Part shown: one piece after another, positions 27,599-41,019 of the stretch
Position numbering within the stretch: position 1 is the stretch's first letter
Layout of the letters: every line of letters starts with the position of its first letter
Source of the DNA: Unio delphinus
Taxonomy: Eukaryota > Mollusca > Bivalvia > Unionida > Unionidae
NCBI GenBank assembly: GCA_029339505.1
Contig: JAQISU010000109.1
Location: forward strand, 1,144,001-1,208,000
DNA length: 64,000 bases
Reading direction: 5' to 3'
Notes under the pieces: model-generated
Seen by the model: the letters and a program-made list of their open reading frames with translations, nothing else
What the model was told of the DNA's origin: nothing
Databases searched by the model: none
Program-made: the position numbers and the translations under genes

Positions 27599-29480
27599 TA
27601 CAATAATAATAATTAACAATAAGGGTAATTATATATTTCCTAATACGTTTGCATTAGTCTACACAATGTTTTTTTTTTAATAATTGTGAATAAAAATCCG
27701 TCCAATGTCGTTCCCTTAATCTAGTGTAGGAAGGCTCTCCCCATGCTCTCTCAGACTACAAGGCACCAACAACGGCGTGCTCGTATCCAGCTCTTCCATT
27801 AATCTAGTACTAGGAACGTTTCTTTCTAATATTTAATCAAAATGACATAAAGATATAAAGAAGTCTATCTCCTCCTTGATGTCTATAAAAGATTATATTT
27901 GTTTCATAATTACTACAATATTGGTTTCAAATGGTAGACTTACCTCTAATACCAAGATAAGATCTATCATAAACCATCTTCCCATTCAAAGATATCAAGA
28001 TCGGAGAGGAAAGAGCCATAATTTAATGGGAATCACTTTACGATTTGAAGCATTATGAACTTTGCCTTTTATCGCCCGACGTTAAAAAGAGAGAATGTCT
28101 GAATTCAGCTCCATAGTATATCCAAAATTATTTCATGCAAAGGTGTAAACAAACACATTATAGACGGACTTACTAGATTACCGTTCTAATGGATTGAGCG
28201 TTTTCTTAGCATTTTCTTGATCTACCAATCAAACTAATAAATCGCAATATAATTCTAAGTAAAAGACGCGTGACAGGAATCATTTTGTTCATGCAAACAT
28301 CAGTATCACGTTCTTGATTATTATTATCATGTGTTAAGCAGCCATCTCTACTTAAACGTGTTTTATTTTAAAAGTATCCTTCACACTTAACAGCGCTTGA
28401 CTGTAAAGATACACCTCTTTTCACATTATGAAATGTAATATGCTTTCTGAATGATAGGACATGATTATAATGATATAATGATATTAGGCAGGCTAGAGAA
28501 ACGTGGTCTTGCATAAATTAGAGTAAAATTAATTTATGGAAAGCCTTTGGAAATTTGGGATAAACTTATGACTTTTAGAGGGAATCGCGCCAGGGTTTGA
28601 CAACCTCTCGGTTAAATAAAGACCTCTGGCTTGTAACAATACCGAAGTTTGTATTTTTGAGATCATTTCAAGTAGAGTCATTGAATAGTGACGTATAATG
28701 CGACAACATGACGCACGACATCATGGATACCTGCCGCATTTGATCACATGCATGTTCTCAGACCGTTGATAATAATGTGCACGAGTTAAACAGAATATTT
28801 GTATGACTACTGAAATTAACTTTTTAAGGTGTGATGTAAAAAATGCGATGGCTTGTTTAGTTTATCATGCAAGAAGCCAATTATTCTTCAGTCAATTCCG
28901 ATATAACCCATGGGCAAAGATTGCGAAATATAATGGCGCGACTACTATTTGAAACTTGTACGGTATCGATTAGATGACCATGTTCAGTTATTAGCATGCA
29001 ATCAGTAAAACCTTATAGCGGGAGGAGCTTTATACATGGTCAAAATATTATAACTTTCCCTTGTTTTAAAAAATAATTAGAATTACGAAACAAATATAAA
29101 AGCTGCACTTTGGCTGAGGTACTTGAACGAGAATTTAAATAGTTTGTAGTTTTCTGACTGCAATACCCTGATGGACAATCCAGTTTTTATTATTGTTTTC
29201 ATTCGAATAGTGTATTATACCCCGTCAAAGGATAGCCATTGTTATATTTCTTCTTAAATCTTAAAGTTTAGACATGACTTGGCCTATCGACCATGTACGG
29301 TACATTTCTTCATCATAGTGATATTTCACGAAATTACTGTTAAATATTGTATAGTCTTGGCAGTGACATAAAAATTATAGAACAACGGTTGATTGTAGAA
29401 ATATATCAAACTTAACGGTTCATCACTTTAAAAAAAAAATGTATATAGCTTACGAAAATAGATTTTTTGCTTTGTTGGTT
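25801..29480. other. Intergenic stretch with two (AAT)n tracts
   Basis: No gene supported. It contains (AAT)n at 26780-26840 and 27553-27596, two copies of a gtaccttaatgatttcatttg block (near 26274 and 26320), a G9 run near 25989, and at 28545-28620 a block that recurs in diverged form at 53595-53665 (CTTTGGAA..TTGGG..AACTT.TGACTT). The last is probably part of a dispersed repeat. Confidence 0.5.
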
Positions 29481-29499
29481 GGTTTTTAATGGCACTTTC

Positions 29500-29810
29500 A
29501 ACATTTGTTAGATACATCAGGGCAACACAACCTTTATCGTCCAAGAACACTCGACGGTCGCAGACACTAATTTTTTTAAAAATAATTACTGTTTACGAAC
29601 CCAATTTATGTGATGTTTTACTTTGCTCTGAGGGCCAGACAGAACAAGGGCCAAAGGTTATACACCTCTGAGATACATGATGCAACGGAAAAGGGAGCCG
29701 TGTGTATTTCTCAGTAACAAACAAAGTCACCCAAACCGCGCTATCATAAGCTGGTATCGAACCCGTAACCCTTAGTTTACAAATCTGATATTGCTGCACC
29801 CTAAAAAAAC
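29500..29810 (-). repeat. Degenerate tRNA-derived SINE-like sequence
   Basis: Minus strand near 29800-29750 reads a tRNA-like head with a GGGTTCGATACC B box, preceded by a TGCAGCAATATCAGA A-box-like stretch. A similar arrangement occurs at 37940-38065. The family is not assigned. Confidence 0.35.
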
Positions 29811-29902
29811 ACCCTAAAAAAATAAATGATATATCAAATGTTTATTTGCTATTACTCTTTGTACAACATGGATTGTGTCGCTAACGACGTTGTTGTTTTT
29901 GT

Positions 29903-30142
29903 AGGGTTTAACGCCATTTTTCAGGACACGATAAGCTAAATATGGCGGCCAGTATTAACGGTGGTAGAAGAACCCGGGAAAAGCGCCAGAAGGAAACACG
30001 ACCCACGAGAAGCTACTGGCAAACTTTCTCACATACCCACATTGGCCGAATCCGAGACTCGAACCCACGCAAGACAGAGGTGAGATGGCAGTGATCCGTA
30101 ACGGAGAGCACTTGAGACCACTCGGCCACTGGGGGCGACTGG
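29903..30142 (-). mobile_element. tRNA-derived SINE, copy A
   Basis: On the minus strand it starts AGTCGCCCCCAGTGGCCGAG (A box TGGCCGAGTGG), has the B box GGTTCGAGTCTCGG, then a body ending in CCTACAAAAACAAC. Its sequence is close to 50739-50987. The head resembles a Leu/Ser-type tRNA. Confidence 0.75.
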
Positions 30143-30149
30143 CGATATA

Positions 30150-31430
30150 TAAAACAATATTTTATTTATATGCCTAACAATTCACCAAAACATGAACAAT
30201 ATTAAACGTCATTTCTCGGAATGAAAAGTAAACCTTGAAACTTCCTTTTACCCAGAGAACCTTCTCCAGCAGCCTATGATTTTTATTTTAACTAAAAGAA
30301 AATGTGTTGTCTATTAAAAAAAATAAAAATAACCTCATTAAGTAAGATATCCTGCTAATTGAAATCACGAGTACCTAATTAAGAGGATACTACTCGAAAA
30401 ATCTTCAGATGACTAATTTCAAAGATCGTTTCCACAGACATTAACGATGATATATGTGTGCGTAAACATGCAACGCCATCTTATAATCCTTATAATTAAC
30501 CTTTCACAAACCTTTATAAATTATCAAAATTGCTTCAACAAAGCATACATCACATCAAAGAACTCTGCAAATCTGGAGAGAGTTAGTTCACGGCAGAATA
30601 CGAAGTCGTACATATACACAAATCAAAATTTACATTTCTGTTCATTGCCCTTGTACCTTTTACAACCTATTGCCGCTAGAACAGCTTTGGCTAAATTTGT
30701 GAGAAACAAAAAAGCGCATTCATGGTTAAGCACGATCCGTGTTTGGAACGGTGTCCAAAATTCTAATTATCTTGGTTAAGAGCGGTATACAAAAATTTAA
30801 ATGTGACATAATACAGCAATATCCATGATTAGGAACGGTGTCCAAAACTTTAATTAAATTGGTTAAGAACGGTATACAAAAATTTAAATGTGACATAATA
30901 CAGCAATATTCATGGTTGGAACGGTGTTTAAAACTCAGATTGTGACATAACGCAGCCATGGTTTGGAACTGTATCAAGAACTAAAGTTGTGACGTAAAAC
31001 ATAGCTTATATTTTTTTTAATGCAGCAGAAGAATAAACGTATATGAGCTCTTATTCTTGTTCTTCAACCTTTAATTAACACAAATCATTTTCCATTAAAT
31101 TAAGAGGTATGCAATAATACAGGAGTTATTTTATGCAACCGTCTTAAGCAGTTTTCAGTGAAGCTGATTTTCGTGTTTGTTTGTTTTTTTTATCAAACCA
31201 AATATCTCGTAATGGACAACTGGAAGTTAAAATTCTTCTCCTTTCTGCTCATTTATGTATCAGCAGTTAACAAGACAATTACATAATTCGCTGCTAAATG
31301 TATGATCAGCTTAATTCCTTATAACAGTATGTACCATCTTACATCTTATTTTATCTGTCATCCTGTTTGAATCATTTTGGTTTTGCAAATTGTAATTAGG
31401 TTAAAAAATAAATATATGAAGAGCAGAAAT
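30150..31430. other. Intergenic stretch with a ~110-bp tandem duplication
   Basis: At 30730-30980 the string GGTATACAAAAATTTAAATG with ACATAATACAGCAATAT occurs twice, and its GGAACGGTGT start four times. There is no gene I can support. Confidence 0.6.
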
Positions 31431-31439
31431 AAATAATTG

Positions 31440-31690
31440 TATGACTGCAACGTGGAACAAATTGCCCGTTGAAATTAGACACAAGGACACAGTGATCCCT
31501 TTCAGGTGTGCTCTTTAAAAAGAAAAAAACTTTTTCGACTGCAAGAAAAACAAACTCAAAGAACTAATAACCTTTCCTACCGTAAATATTTTTAGCATTC
31601 TTTTAATGTTTTGTAATGTATTTTTTTTTGTAGTCAGATCATATTGATGCTGTAAAGCGCTTAGATCTTCTAAATATCAGGCCCTACACA
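31440..31690 (+). pseudogene. LINE 3'-end fragment
   Basis: AACGTGGAACAAATTGCCCG, then ACAAGGACACAGTGATCCCT and a TTTTCGACTGCAAG block, are the C-terminal coding and 3' tail of the same LINE type found at 32160-32620. Frames are broken. Confidence 0.6.
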
Positions 31691-31695
31691 AAGTC

Positions 31696-31769
31696 ATTAG
31701 TAGTAGTAGTAGTAGCAGTAGTAGTAGTTGTAGTAGTAGTAGTAGTAATAATAATATTAGTAGTAGTAA

Positions 31770-31814
<45 letters not shown>
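31696..31814. repeat. (TAG)n/(TTA)n trinucleotide tract
   Basis: TAG units pass into ATT units over about 119 bp. Confidence 0.95.
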
Positions 31815-31816
<2 letters not shown>

Positions 31817-32159
31817 CTGTATTCGTAACGACTATTCATATTATTTCACCGTGTAGATCAACACACATGCAACCATAAACTGCTTTAAGATATAGTCCAA
31901 ATGAGGCCGGTCATTGAAACTTAATTAAATTATTTTGTTTACTTGTATAATTCAAAAACTACATTTAACAATTACAGGCATAACGTTAAAAAAAAGAGAA
32001 GATTTAAAGTAATGCAGGTTCTGTACTTAAACCTCAGTGTGAAACAAAAATGCAAAGCTGAATATAAGTTCAAACATATTTTATTTGCTAAGTTATGTAG
32101 AACGAGTCGGGCTGTTAATTGTCACAATGTTAGACAAGTTCTCTGTGCTACGTTTCACT

Positions 32160-32620
32160 GACCGACTCCAGTCCAATATACCTCTCAGGCCTCACCCATG
32201 TGTATACACCAGCAAGATAATAACGCTCCTCTTCTGACAATCCTATACTCATTATTCACACTATGACAACGAATTTATATGGACAACGTTTTTTTTTTTT
32301 GCATACCAGGGCCCAGCAACGTGGAATGAATTGCCAATTGAAGAAAGAAACAAAGACACAGTGATCCCTTTAAAGAAAGCTCTTAAAACGCACATTTTCG
32401 ACTGCAAGAACAAACTTTAAAATGTAATAATGTTTCCTACCTTAAATGTTTTCAGCATTTTTTTATGGTTTCTAATTTCATGGTGTTTGTTTTGTTTTTT
32501 ATTTTTTGTAGTCATATCATTATAGATGTTGTAAAGAACTTAGAGCTTCTAAAGATGATTCTTAACAAGGCTTATTATTGGAAGCATAGTTTAAAGGATG
32601 TTGGTGAATAATGTTAACAA
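32160..32620 (+). pseudogene. LINE 3'-end fragment
   Basis: CCGACTCCAGTCCAATATAC..CTCAGGCCTCACCCATGTGTATAC is the complement of the 3' coding region at 24840-24900. It continues through GGAATGAATTGCCAATTGAA and CTGCAAGAACAAACT to a duplicated AACAAGGCTTATTATTGGAAGC end (32566 and 32617). Confidence 0.7.
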
Positions 32621-33549
32621 GGCTTATTATTGGAAGCATACGCAAGAGGATGTTTGTCAATATCTCTCTACACTAGGCTTATAAGAACATTTACAAGTGT
32701 GTAAACGCTTTTTACCATACTGTTTCTAGACTTAAAAGTCCTTAACAATTTTTTTCTTAGTTTCTATAGTCGTTTGTCTTCTTAAAAAAAATCATTTTCA
32801 ACAAACTTACAAAACACCAAATTTTCAGACCATTGCGAAGCTTTCGTATGTAATCTCGCAGTCAAATGACCACTGCATCCGATCGGGATCGGTGTTTTAA
32901 TATGTCGGTAAAACTATTTTTCAAAAGAGTTTCTCATATGTGGTCTTGCTGGCAAAACCATTTAAATTACTTGAACCTTTCCAGTTTAACACATGCCTTC
33001 GATGTCGGCAATCATTGGGAAGCAGTAATACATGCATACCGAAATCCATTATGTTTCAGGTTAGAAGTCATTTACTCAAGAATATGCAATTTACACTCTG
33101 TAATATGTTCGGTCACGAAATTTTGTGTCAAAAAGCAATTTTGATACGCTTTTACTAAGGATGCATTAGCTTGTCTAACACAGCATAATGAAGAAAAATA
33201 ATACACGCCCTGTAGACCACTACCCGCACTAATCTTTGTCCTTGCGTTTATGTTATTTTGAAGATGACTTTCTGGGGGAAAATCGATGAGAATACTTTCC
33301 TTGCTATTTAAATCAATTTGAGGAAGAACAAATAACGAAACACCATTAAGAATGGGACTACCATTGTTTTTATTGTTATAATTTTTATTCTTATGTCGTC
33401 AACAACAATATAAGGTAGAGTCTTGATTTCATATCCATCAAGCTACTTAAGTAATCATGGATTGATAAATAGATGCAAACTGTAATTATGTAAAACTATG
33501 CAGCCAATTAAAGTGTTGTTTCAATGTAAAATTTACTTGTATTTAGATG

Positions 33550-33617
<68 letters not shown>

Positions 33618-35990
33618 TGATCCTGGAAATTTTATTGCAGGCACTGAGTAAAGTTGCCAGAAAGTAACATGTAACAAGCATAACTTATGATAGACAATGA
33701 TGGCAAATGTGTTCATTCGTGATTTATTAAATGTGTTGAAATCTGTTCCAGTAACATAATAGGCTTCAGATAAAATATCAACAAATAGTACTTCTTGTAT
33801 TGGAATGCAATTTGGTTTTATCGTCAAGTTAACTACGGCATTTCACAAATACTATTAGCAAGATGAAAATATATTACTCTAAGAATGACTGTAGCAAACA
33901 AAACATTAAACGTTTTGTATAGCTACGTGACTACAAACATTGGAAGACAAATCTGATATACATTTCTGTAAGAATAAACATCTTTGGGTGATATGGTTGG
34001 CCCCAGCTGAGTGCGGGATATCTTATTGGCATTCAACAGTTATAAGTGTACCTGAGAGTGAAATCATGTTTTAAATTTTCTATTGCCTTTTTTTAAATAA
34101 ACTCATTTTCGGACTGATCTGGAGATCATGCTTTAATTTCAAATCAACAGCACCGCACGAAAACAATTTCCCACAGTATGTTATTATGTTAACCTACCTT
34201 CAAGTCTCGACTGTAAATCTACAATATATAATATGATTACAGAAAAGAGTGGGATCCTACAACGCTGAACATAACTGGGAATGGGTGACAACAAAGTATG
34301 GGCCAGAGACTGAATGACGTTACTTGCGAAAAAGGTCAATTGCTTGCGGCAACAAAATATGATTACCTTAAATGCGAAAAAGGCATACTTCTTTTCAGAG
34401 GGCAGAGATGGTTGGCAGAAGAAGGAAGACAAAAAAAATCATAGTGTCATGTCAGTGTTGTATCTGTCCACCACCAGAACCTTCGCCATTAACAACTACA
34501 CTTGCTTTAATAATGTTTGATATCAACACAATAGTATTTTTTATTGTAAAATAGTATTTAATATTGTAAAATAGTATTTAATATTAAAGACCTATTGCAC
34601 CTATTCTGGACATTTATTTAAACTATTAGGTGAAAGGCCAGTGTTGCTTTTTCTCGGTCTCTTACATTGTTACAACGTTGTTTCTAATATGTCTAATTCT
34701 GTTAAAGGCAGACTTAATTGTGCTTTTCGTGATAACCTATCCATCTGTTCGTGCAATTTATTTTTAGTTGTATCTGTCTCTTTCTTGATATATTTATTTA
34801 TCTTCCCTATGTCGTTTTCATATCTTTCAGGGTCTGATTTCGACGTTTTTGCAATTGCGTAACCTCTTATCTTTATTTCTTCCCGCAGAGTAAATAATCT
34901 GCTCTCTGCATTTGAAAGCTGTTAGCTTAAACATCATGTATGGCAGCATATATGAAAATCTCATCCATTGTGTCTCAAATGTCTCATTTGAACATATAGT
35001 TTGTATCTCTATTTCCAAGTATAAGTCTATTTGTCTCTATAAATAGGTATATTTACGTGAGTCAAATCCTCACTATTACCCTAGATATTGTTTATTGCCA
35101 TAAAGTATTCCGCTTTTGGAGTATAGTTAGATATCTTTGTATAATTTTAGTAGTACAACCGCGATTTTGATATCTGAAAGTAATGACTATTTGGAAGGAT
35201 AAAGGTAGCTGCTTGATAAATAACATGCAAGACAACAGAACAATTATTATGTCAATATCATACATAGTTAAAGATTTCTTCCGTGCTTAAATAAACCGGT
35301 AATTTGCATATAACTTTCACTAATCATGACATTAAAATGACTAGGATCATTATTTTTTGTACCAGATGATTAAAATCAAATAAATTGCTATTTACGAACG
35401 AGGTAATAATTCAAAAATCGAGATACACGCAAAAATATTTGAAATCTGTTAATTGTGTGTCTTCACCATAAGGCTTCACCCAATTACCGCCAATACAGAT
35501 ACATCAGGCCTCAAGTATTGCAAAATATCTTTTATTCTAAGCTTATTAACGGGTCATTTCAATTGCGTCCATGCTGCATACCCTACAAAGACTTGACAAA
35601 AGCAAACAAATAATTTATTCAAAGTACATTTAGATTTAAGAAGTGTACTTCACTTCAGTTTGTGAATTAACTTTAATAGATTCAACGTTAGAATAGAAAA
35701 AAGACATATTCATCAGTTTAAAGTTCTTAGCAAAACTGAAAACCACTTTAAGTTAAAATTGGAAGAGATTAGCATGCTGGTCGCATTATGAAAAACCTTA
35801 TGTTACAATCCCTTCCGTTTTGTGACCTTTGACCTTTGACATTTTAACTGTTGCCTTCTATTTCACATTTAAGCCAAAAAATACATGTTGCCTATAACCT
35901 GTATACGAAAGTATTTAACCCCAGAATAATCATGACCGTTTAAAAATGAATAGAAATGAAGTCTTTACTGTGTAGTACAGACAACTTATA
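32621..35990. other. Intergenic stretch with one (AT)n tract
   Basis: No gene supported. (TA)n at 33552-33615; a duplicated 20-mer-like ttgtaaaatagtatttaata near 34543-34583; otherwise plain AT-rich DNA. Confidence 0.5.

Positions 35991-35991
<1 letters not shown>

Positions 35992-36041
<50 letters not shown>
35992..36041. repeat. (ATT)n microsatellite
   Basis: About 16 ATT units. Confidence 0.95.
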
Positions 36042-36761
36042 AGTTTGCGTTATGTATAACTTTTACAAAAGACATCATTTATATTGCTTAATTAAAGTCA
36101 AAAACGTTCCGTTTGACCATAACACAGTAAGTAATCTACCTTGCACAAATGAAAGACGCTAATACAAAATATAATTAAAGACACTTTATATTTATTTGTT
36201 CTAGCTTACAAAGTGTTCGTTTTGTACAACGTTTATGGGCATACACACACAATCAAGAATCATATGGCATGATGGGAGATTTTATATTTTCACCTTAGAA
36301 AATATAAGGATATATTTTTCACACGTGAAAATGTATGAAAGAAACAAATATATGACAATTATTTCGCCAATGTGTCTCTATATTTCACACCTAAATATGT
36401 AAAAACAACAGTACTACAACAGCTAAAGTTGTTGGCAAGGGAATTCTCCATGTTTAATTTTTTTATATATTCAGTTCTGTTTCCTGTCTCTAAATGAAAT
36501 AATTCTTAACAAACTGAGGAAACTACTGTAAACTAAACATCATATGTCATCTGTTACATGTCAAACTAGAATAACGAGATAATGTAATAATGATAACTTT
36601 GGTAGATGTATACTTTCATATATATTTGTATCTTTTTATTTACTTTTTATGTACGCAACGTACTGCACTAGGAATATCTCCTTAAACATAAAAAAAATTA
36701 TTTTTTGTTTAAAAAAAAACATCTTACCAATCATCTCATCACGGCTTAAACAGCCACTGAA

Positions 36762-37390
36762 ATCTGGAACGTTTATGTCATACATCACGGCGTTAAATGT
36801 CCCTACAATCTCAAACATATGTGTCATACATCACGGCTTTAAATGTCCCTGCAATCTCGAACACTTACGTCATATATCACGGCTTTAAATGTCCCTAAAA
36901 TCTCGAACATATATGTCATACATCACGGCTTTAAATATCCCTGCAATCTCGAACACTTATGTCATATATCACGGCTTTAAATGTTACTGAAATCTTGAAC
37001 TTATATGTCATACATCACGGCTTTAAATGTCACTACAATCTTCAACATATATGTCATACATCACGGCTTTAAATGTCCCTGCAATCTCGAAAACTTATGT
37101 CAAACATCACGGCTTTAAATGTCACTACAATCTCGAACATATATGTCATACTTCACGGCTTTAAATGTCACTATAATCTCGAACATATATGTCATACATC
37201 ACGGCTTTAAATGTCCCTGCAATCTCGAACACTTATGGCATATATGACGGCCTTAAATTACAATACAATCTAAAACTTACATGTCATACATCACGTCTTT
37301 TTAAGTGTTTAGAATTTTGAACTTATATGTCATATATCACTGCTTTAAATGTCCCTACAATCTCGAACTTGTATGTCACACATCAATCGA
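36762..37390 (+). repeat. 46-bp minisatellite, about 13 copies
   Basis: TCACGGCTTTAAATGT recurs every 46 bp (36785, 36831, 36877, and onward). Units vary at CCCTGCAATCTCGAACACTT versus CCCTACAATCTCGAACATAT, often alternating. The last copies are more diverged. 46 is not a multiple of three and no frame is kept. Confidence 0.92.
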
Positions 37391-37394
37391 TAAA

Positions 37395-39190
37395 AGGCGC
37401 ATTTAAGTGAAAACATCTGCAAACGTTTTTTAGAAGCCTATAACGTCATTATACTTTTAAAGATGGTTTTCATTAGCATTTTACACAAGCACACCGTTTT
37501 CGTAAAAGAAGTCACACACATGTATACATTAAAAGAGAGTAAACATCTTTGTTTTCTCCTGATATACATTGATTAATAATCAAACGTACTGACCATCACA
37601 GGCTGGTTTGAGTTCTTATTTCAAAATGATTTTCCCAGACTGGTTAAGACAAAACAAGCAAAATGTGGCCCCAGATCAAAGAAAAATCGTTTTTTGTTTC
37701 GGAACCAGGATAATCATGAATACGTTTAAGAAAACATAACTATTACAATCTTAAAAAAAGCGACGGCACTTCTTCATTTACCTGTCACGGATTCCAGCAA
37801 TGACTTGATCAATAAACTAGAACGTCGAAGTAGAAAAGTTAAACAAAAAGGCTTTCATCGATCCAAGTCTTAAGGGTTACATTGGTTTTGACCGGCATTT
37901 TCAGTACTTTAATTTGCTATATCATGAAGAGAAAGAAAAAAAAAAAGAGTTTAGAGTCTTACTCAAGAACACAACGAGGCCGCAGACCCTGGGTGGCGTA
38001 GGCGGGTACATAATCCGTAGCGCTACCCTTTGATTAGCAATCTTACGTTGCTACCAACGGGGTAAGAATATATTTATTTCGACAATCGCCGTTTGTTAGA
38101 ATTATTAGACAAAATATCATATTAACTAGCTCCTTCAAATTCTCGATAAACCTTTTCTTATATCATAGGACGATTACCGTTCTGGCCGTTCTCTTCGAAT
38201 CTTGAGTCATCAATGGGTGATACCCTGCAGAGCTTGTCTATAACCTCGACAGCTCTAGACAGATTCCAAACAAAATGGACAAGTCGATGTCATTACTAAC
38301 ACCATTCATGCATGTGACGAAGTTATTTCCTGCTGGCAAACTTTCTAAACTAGAACATTTTAAACTGTTTTAAACTGGTTGTAGTTGTTGTGAGGACGAA
38401 TTGAAGTTTAAAGAGCAAAGTTTGAAACTGGTCATTCGCACAAAAGAGATGTGTAGCACATGTAATATACGAATTATAATTGGTAAACGGGGTGTTAAGC
38501 TTCAATTTCTGGTTAATTTAGGTTGCACTGGTTAATAGTCGTCAGCACGAGAAACATTTTCTTTCGAAAGCTGGTAACTTCAGACTGAAAAATGTTTGTT
38601 TCGAAACATTTTGGAGGAAGTGGCTGGGTTGGAGTAGAAGCCTTCTGCGTTTTAAAGCACAAATTTACGTTAAAGGTTACGACCCCCTGAGTAGAATAAA
38701 GTACAGTCTTCGTGGTAGCAGACCTGGGATAATCCGATGAACACAATCAAACTCGTAAACTTTTCATGTCAACACATGATCCTCAGTCATCTCACATTCT
38801 AAAGGACACGCGTCAGCACGTTCCTTTCTGAAGAGGGCCTCGATCTTTACAACAGTGCTTGTTGATCAATGAGTTCGGTAATTAAATTGAATAAATGTTA
38901 TATTTCTGTTCTTATCTAGTATTGACAAATGTCATTTAACTCATCGAGTTCATCAGTTCAGTTTCAACGTTATTTACAATTTTGCTTTAAGAAATTTCTA
39001 TAAACATTTCAGTAATGATAAATATGCTCTTTCTGTTTAATAACTGCAATTACTTTACTTTCGTAATGATGAAGATTGTGCCTTATAACTTATTAATTAT
39101 CGTCCCAGTTCTATAAATCCTTCAAATAGAACAAAAAATACCATTTTACCTTATTAATTTCAATGTATGTCCCTATTTTCCAATTTTAAA
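37395..39190. other. Intergenic stretch
   Basis: No gene supported. 37940-38065 is a possible tRNA-like/SINE remnant (GCGTAGGCGGGTACATAATC ... CTACCAACGGGGTAAG). Confidence 0.5.
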
Positions 39191-39194
39191 ATGC

Positions 39195-39197
<3 letters not shown>

Positions 39198-39267
<70 letters not shown>

Positions 39268-39404
39268 GCTCCGAAAAGTACGAATTAAAGATTCTCTAAC
39301 CAATATAATAGTATTAGTTATATTGTATATTATTTATTCTGTCTTTTAGTATCTAGCATTCTTCTATAGAATCTAGAGATAGCACTTTCCATTCTGGTGT
39401 ATAT

Positions 39405-39444
<40 letters not shown>
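39198..39444. repeat. (TA)n and (CT)n microsatellites
   Basis: (TA)n at 39198-39264 and (CT)n at 39409-39444. Confidence 0.95.
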
Positions 39445-39446
<2 letters not shown>

Positions 39447-41015
39447 ATACCACATTTAATTCCTTTCATGTCCTGTTATTTTGACATATTTGTGATGTAA
39501 GACTAATTTGCAATAGTCAGATTATTGTATTAGATTTCTGCATCGTATTTGACTCTTACAAAAATGCTTATAAAGGTTTTCTATAAATTGTAGAATATAT
39601 TTCATCCACAAATTCCAGGTTTGTTATCATCGCATCGAGCTCAAGTATGGACATTAGTGGACTCTTAATTCTGATCACCACCTACACATTTGAAAACAAT
39701 TTGCATGAAATGATTTAAATGTGGATTAAATGAAGCATCCTCCCTAATGTATAATGCCATCCGAAGGCTGTGTCAGTACCACTTAAGCAATCTTTCACGG
39801 GAATGTATGGCCATTCAATCTTGCGGATACCAATCCTACTTTAACATATACGCTGGATGAATTGTTTTTGTATTACCAGACAATAGCGACCAATCTATAT
39901 ACTAGCGTTAAGAAATATTGATTGAATTTTTTGGCGAAGTTGGTCAATTTTTCTTGCCTGCTGCTTGTTAATAAATGTGATACTGCAAGAGAAAACTTGA
40001 GAAAACCATTTTTTCTTTTTTGATTAGGGGTTTCAATAATAGCGACGACAGTTTATCCAAAACACAGAACGTTTTACTAGACACTTCTCAAAATTAGAAA
40101 GGGTTCAGAAATTTGTGACATGGGGAAATTAGTGTCATATATAATCAAAAACAGTTGGGAAACGGCGGGTGGGGCAAAACACCCACCTTATCTAATCTAT
40201 AAGTTCATATTTATTTGTTTCATTTTGGAATATAAACTTTCATGGTGAATTCGTCTAACCCTTTTACTCCAGCAATTCTTCCAGTTGACCCCTCTTTGGA
40301 AACAATTGTATCTTTCATTTTCTTGGTCACTGTCTGGAGATTCTAGGGTCAGTCCTGATTTCTGCAAAATAAGTCAAGCGAGGGTTCCTTTAAATAGACT
40401 GAAATTACAGAATTCACTGATGTATTATTACATTTTAATCTAGGCTAAAATGTAAGAGTAGCTCTCGCCTGCCATTTACAGAATTCCCCATCATTTCCTC
40501 CATTGTATCCTTACTTTTAGCAATCTTCGCATTCTTCTCTGCAATGGACTGATATCAGCGAGAATTGTTTTCATGACTACTAAAATTTTAGATGTCATCA
40601 GCTAGAATGTTACAAAACCCAAATTTAAGACCGTGCAAATATTGCAACAGCAACAACAATGGACCAGTACGTTATTTGATATTATCGTCATTCTTAATGT
40701 TGTCACCTTTGTTTAAATGTATGTACTAATCAAGGCAACCCTTGTAGAGATAAGTGAAAACAAGTTAAACCGTTACACAGTGTGAAATTCACTTAATTTT
40801 AAGACATCAAGATATAAAACTATCACTTGTAATTGAATGATAATGATGACCTCCTATCATCATTGATATTTGCATAGCTATTTTGTCTTTCATAACGAGA
40901 CGGTAATTAAAAATTATATTATTGTTGTCATCAGCTTTTCAATCTATGCATATTGGCTTGTCTTTCTATTTAAAGTGTTTTGTCAGCACGTTATACTGAA
41001 GGAAGAAACAATTGG
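39445..41015. other. Intergenic stretch
   Basis: No gene, repeat array or RNA recognised. Confidence 0.5.
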
Positions 41016-41019
41016 TATG

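Noticed and set aside
29903..30142. Functional tRNA gene
   Set aside because: A and B boxes are present but the cloverleaf arms do not pair and the sequence continues into a SINE body shared with 50739-50987.
36762..37390. CRISPR-like array
   Set aside because: The parts between the conserved blocks are themselves repeated; a contiguous minisatellite.
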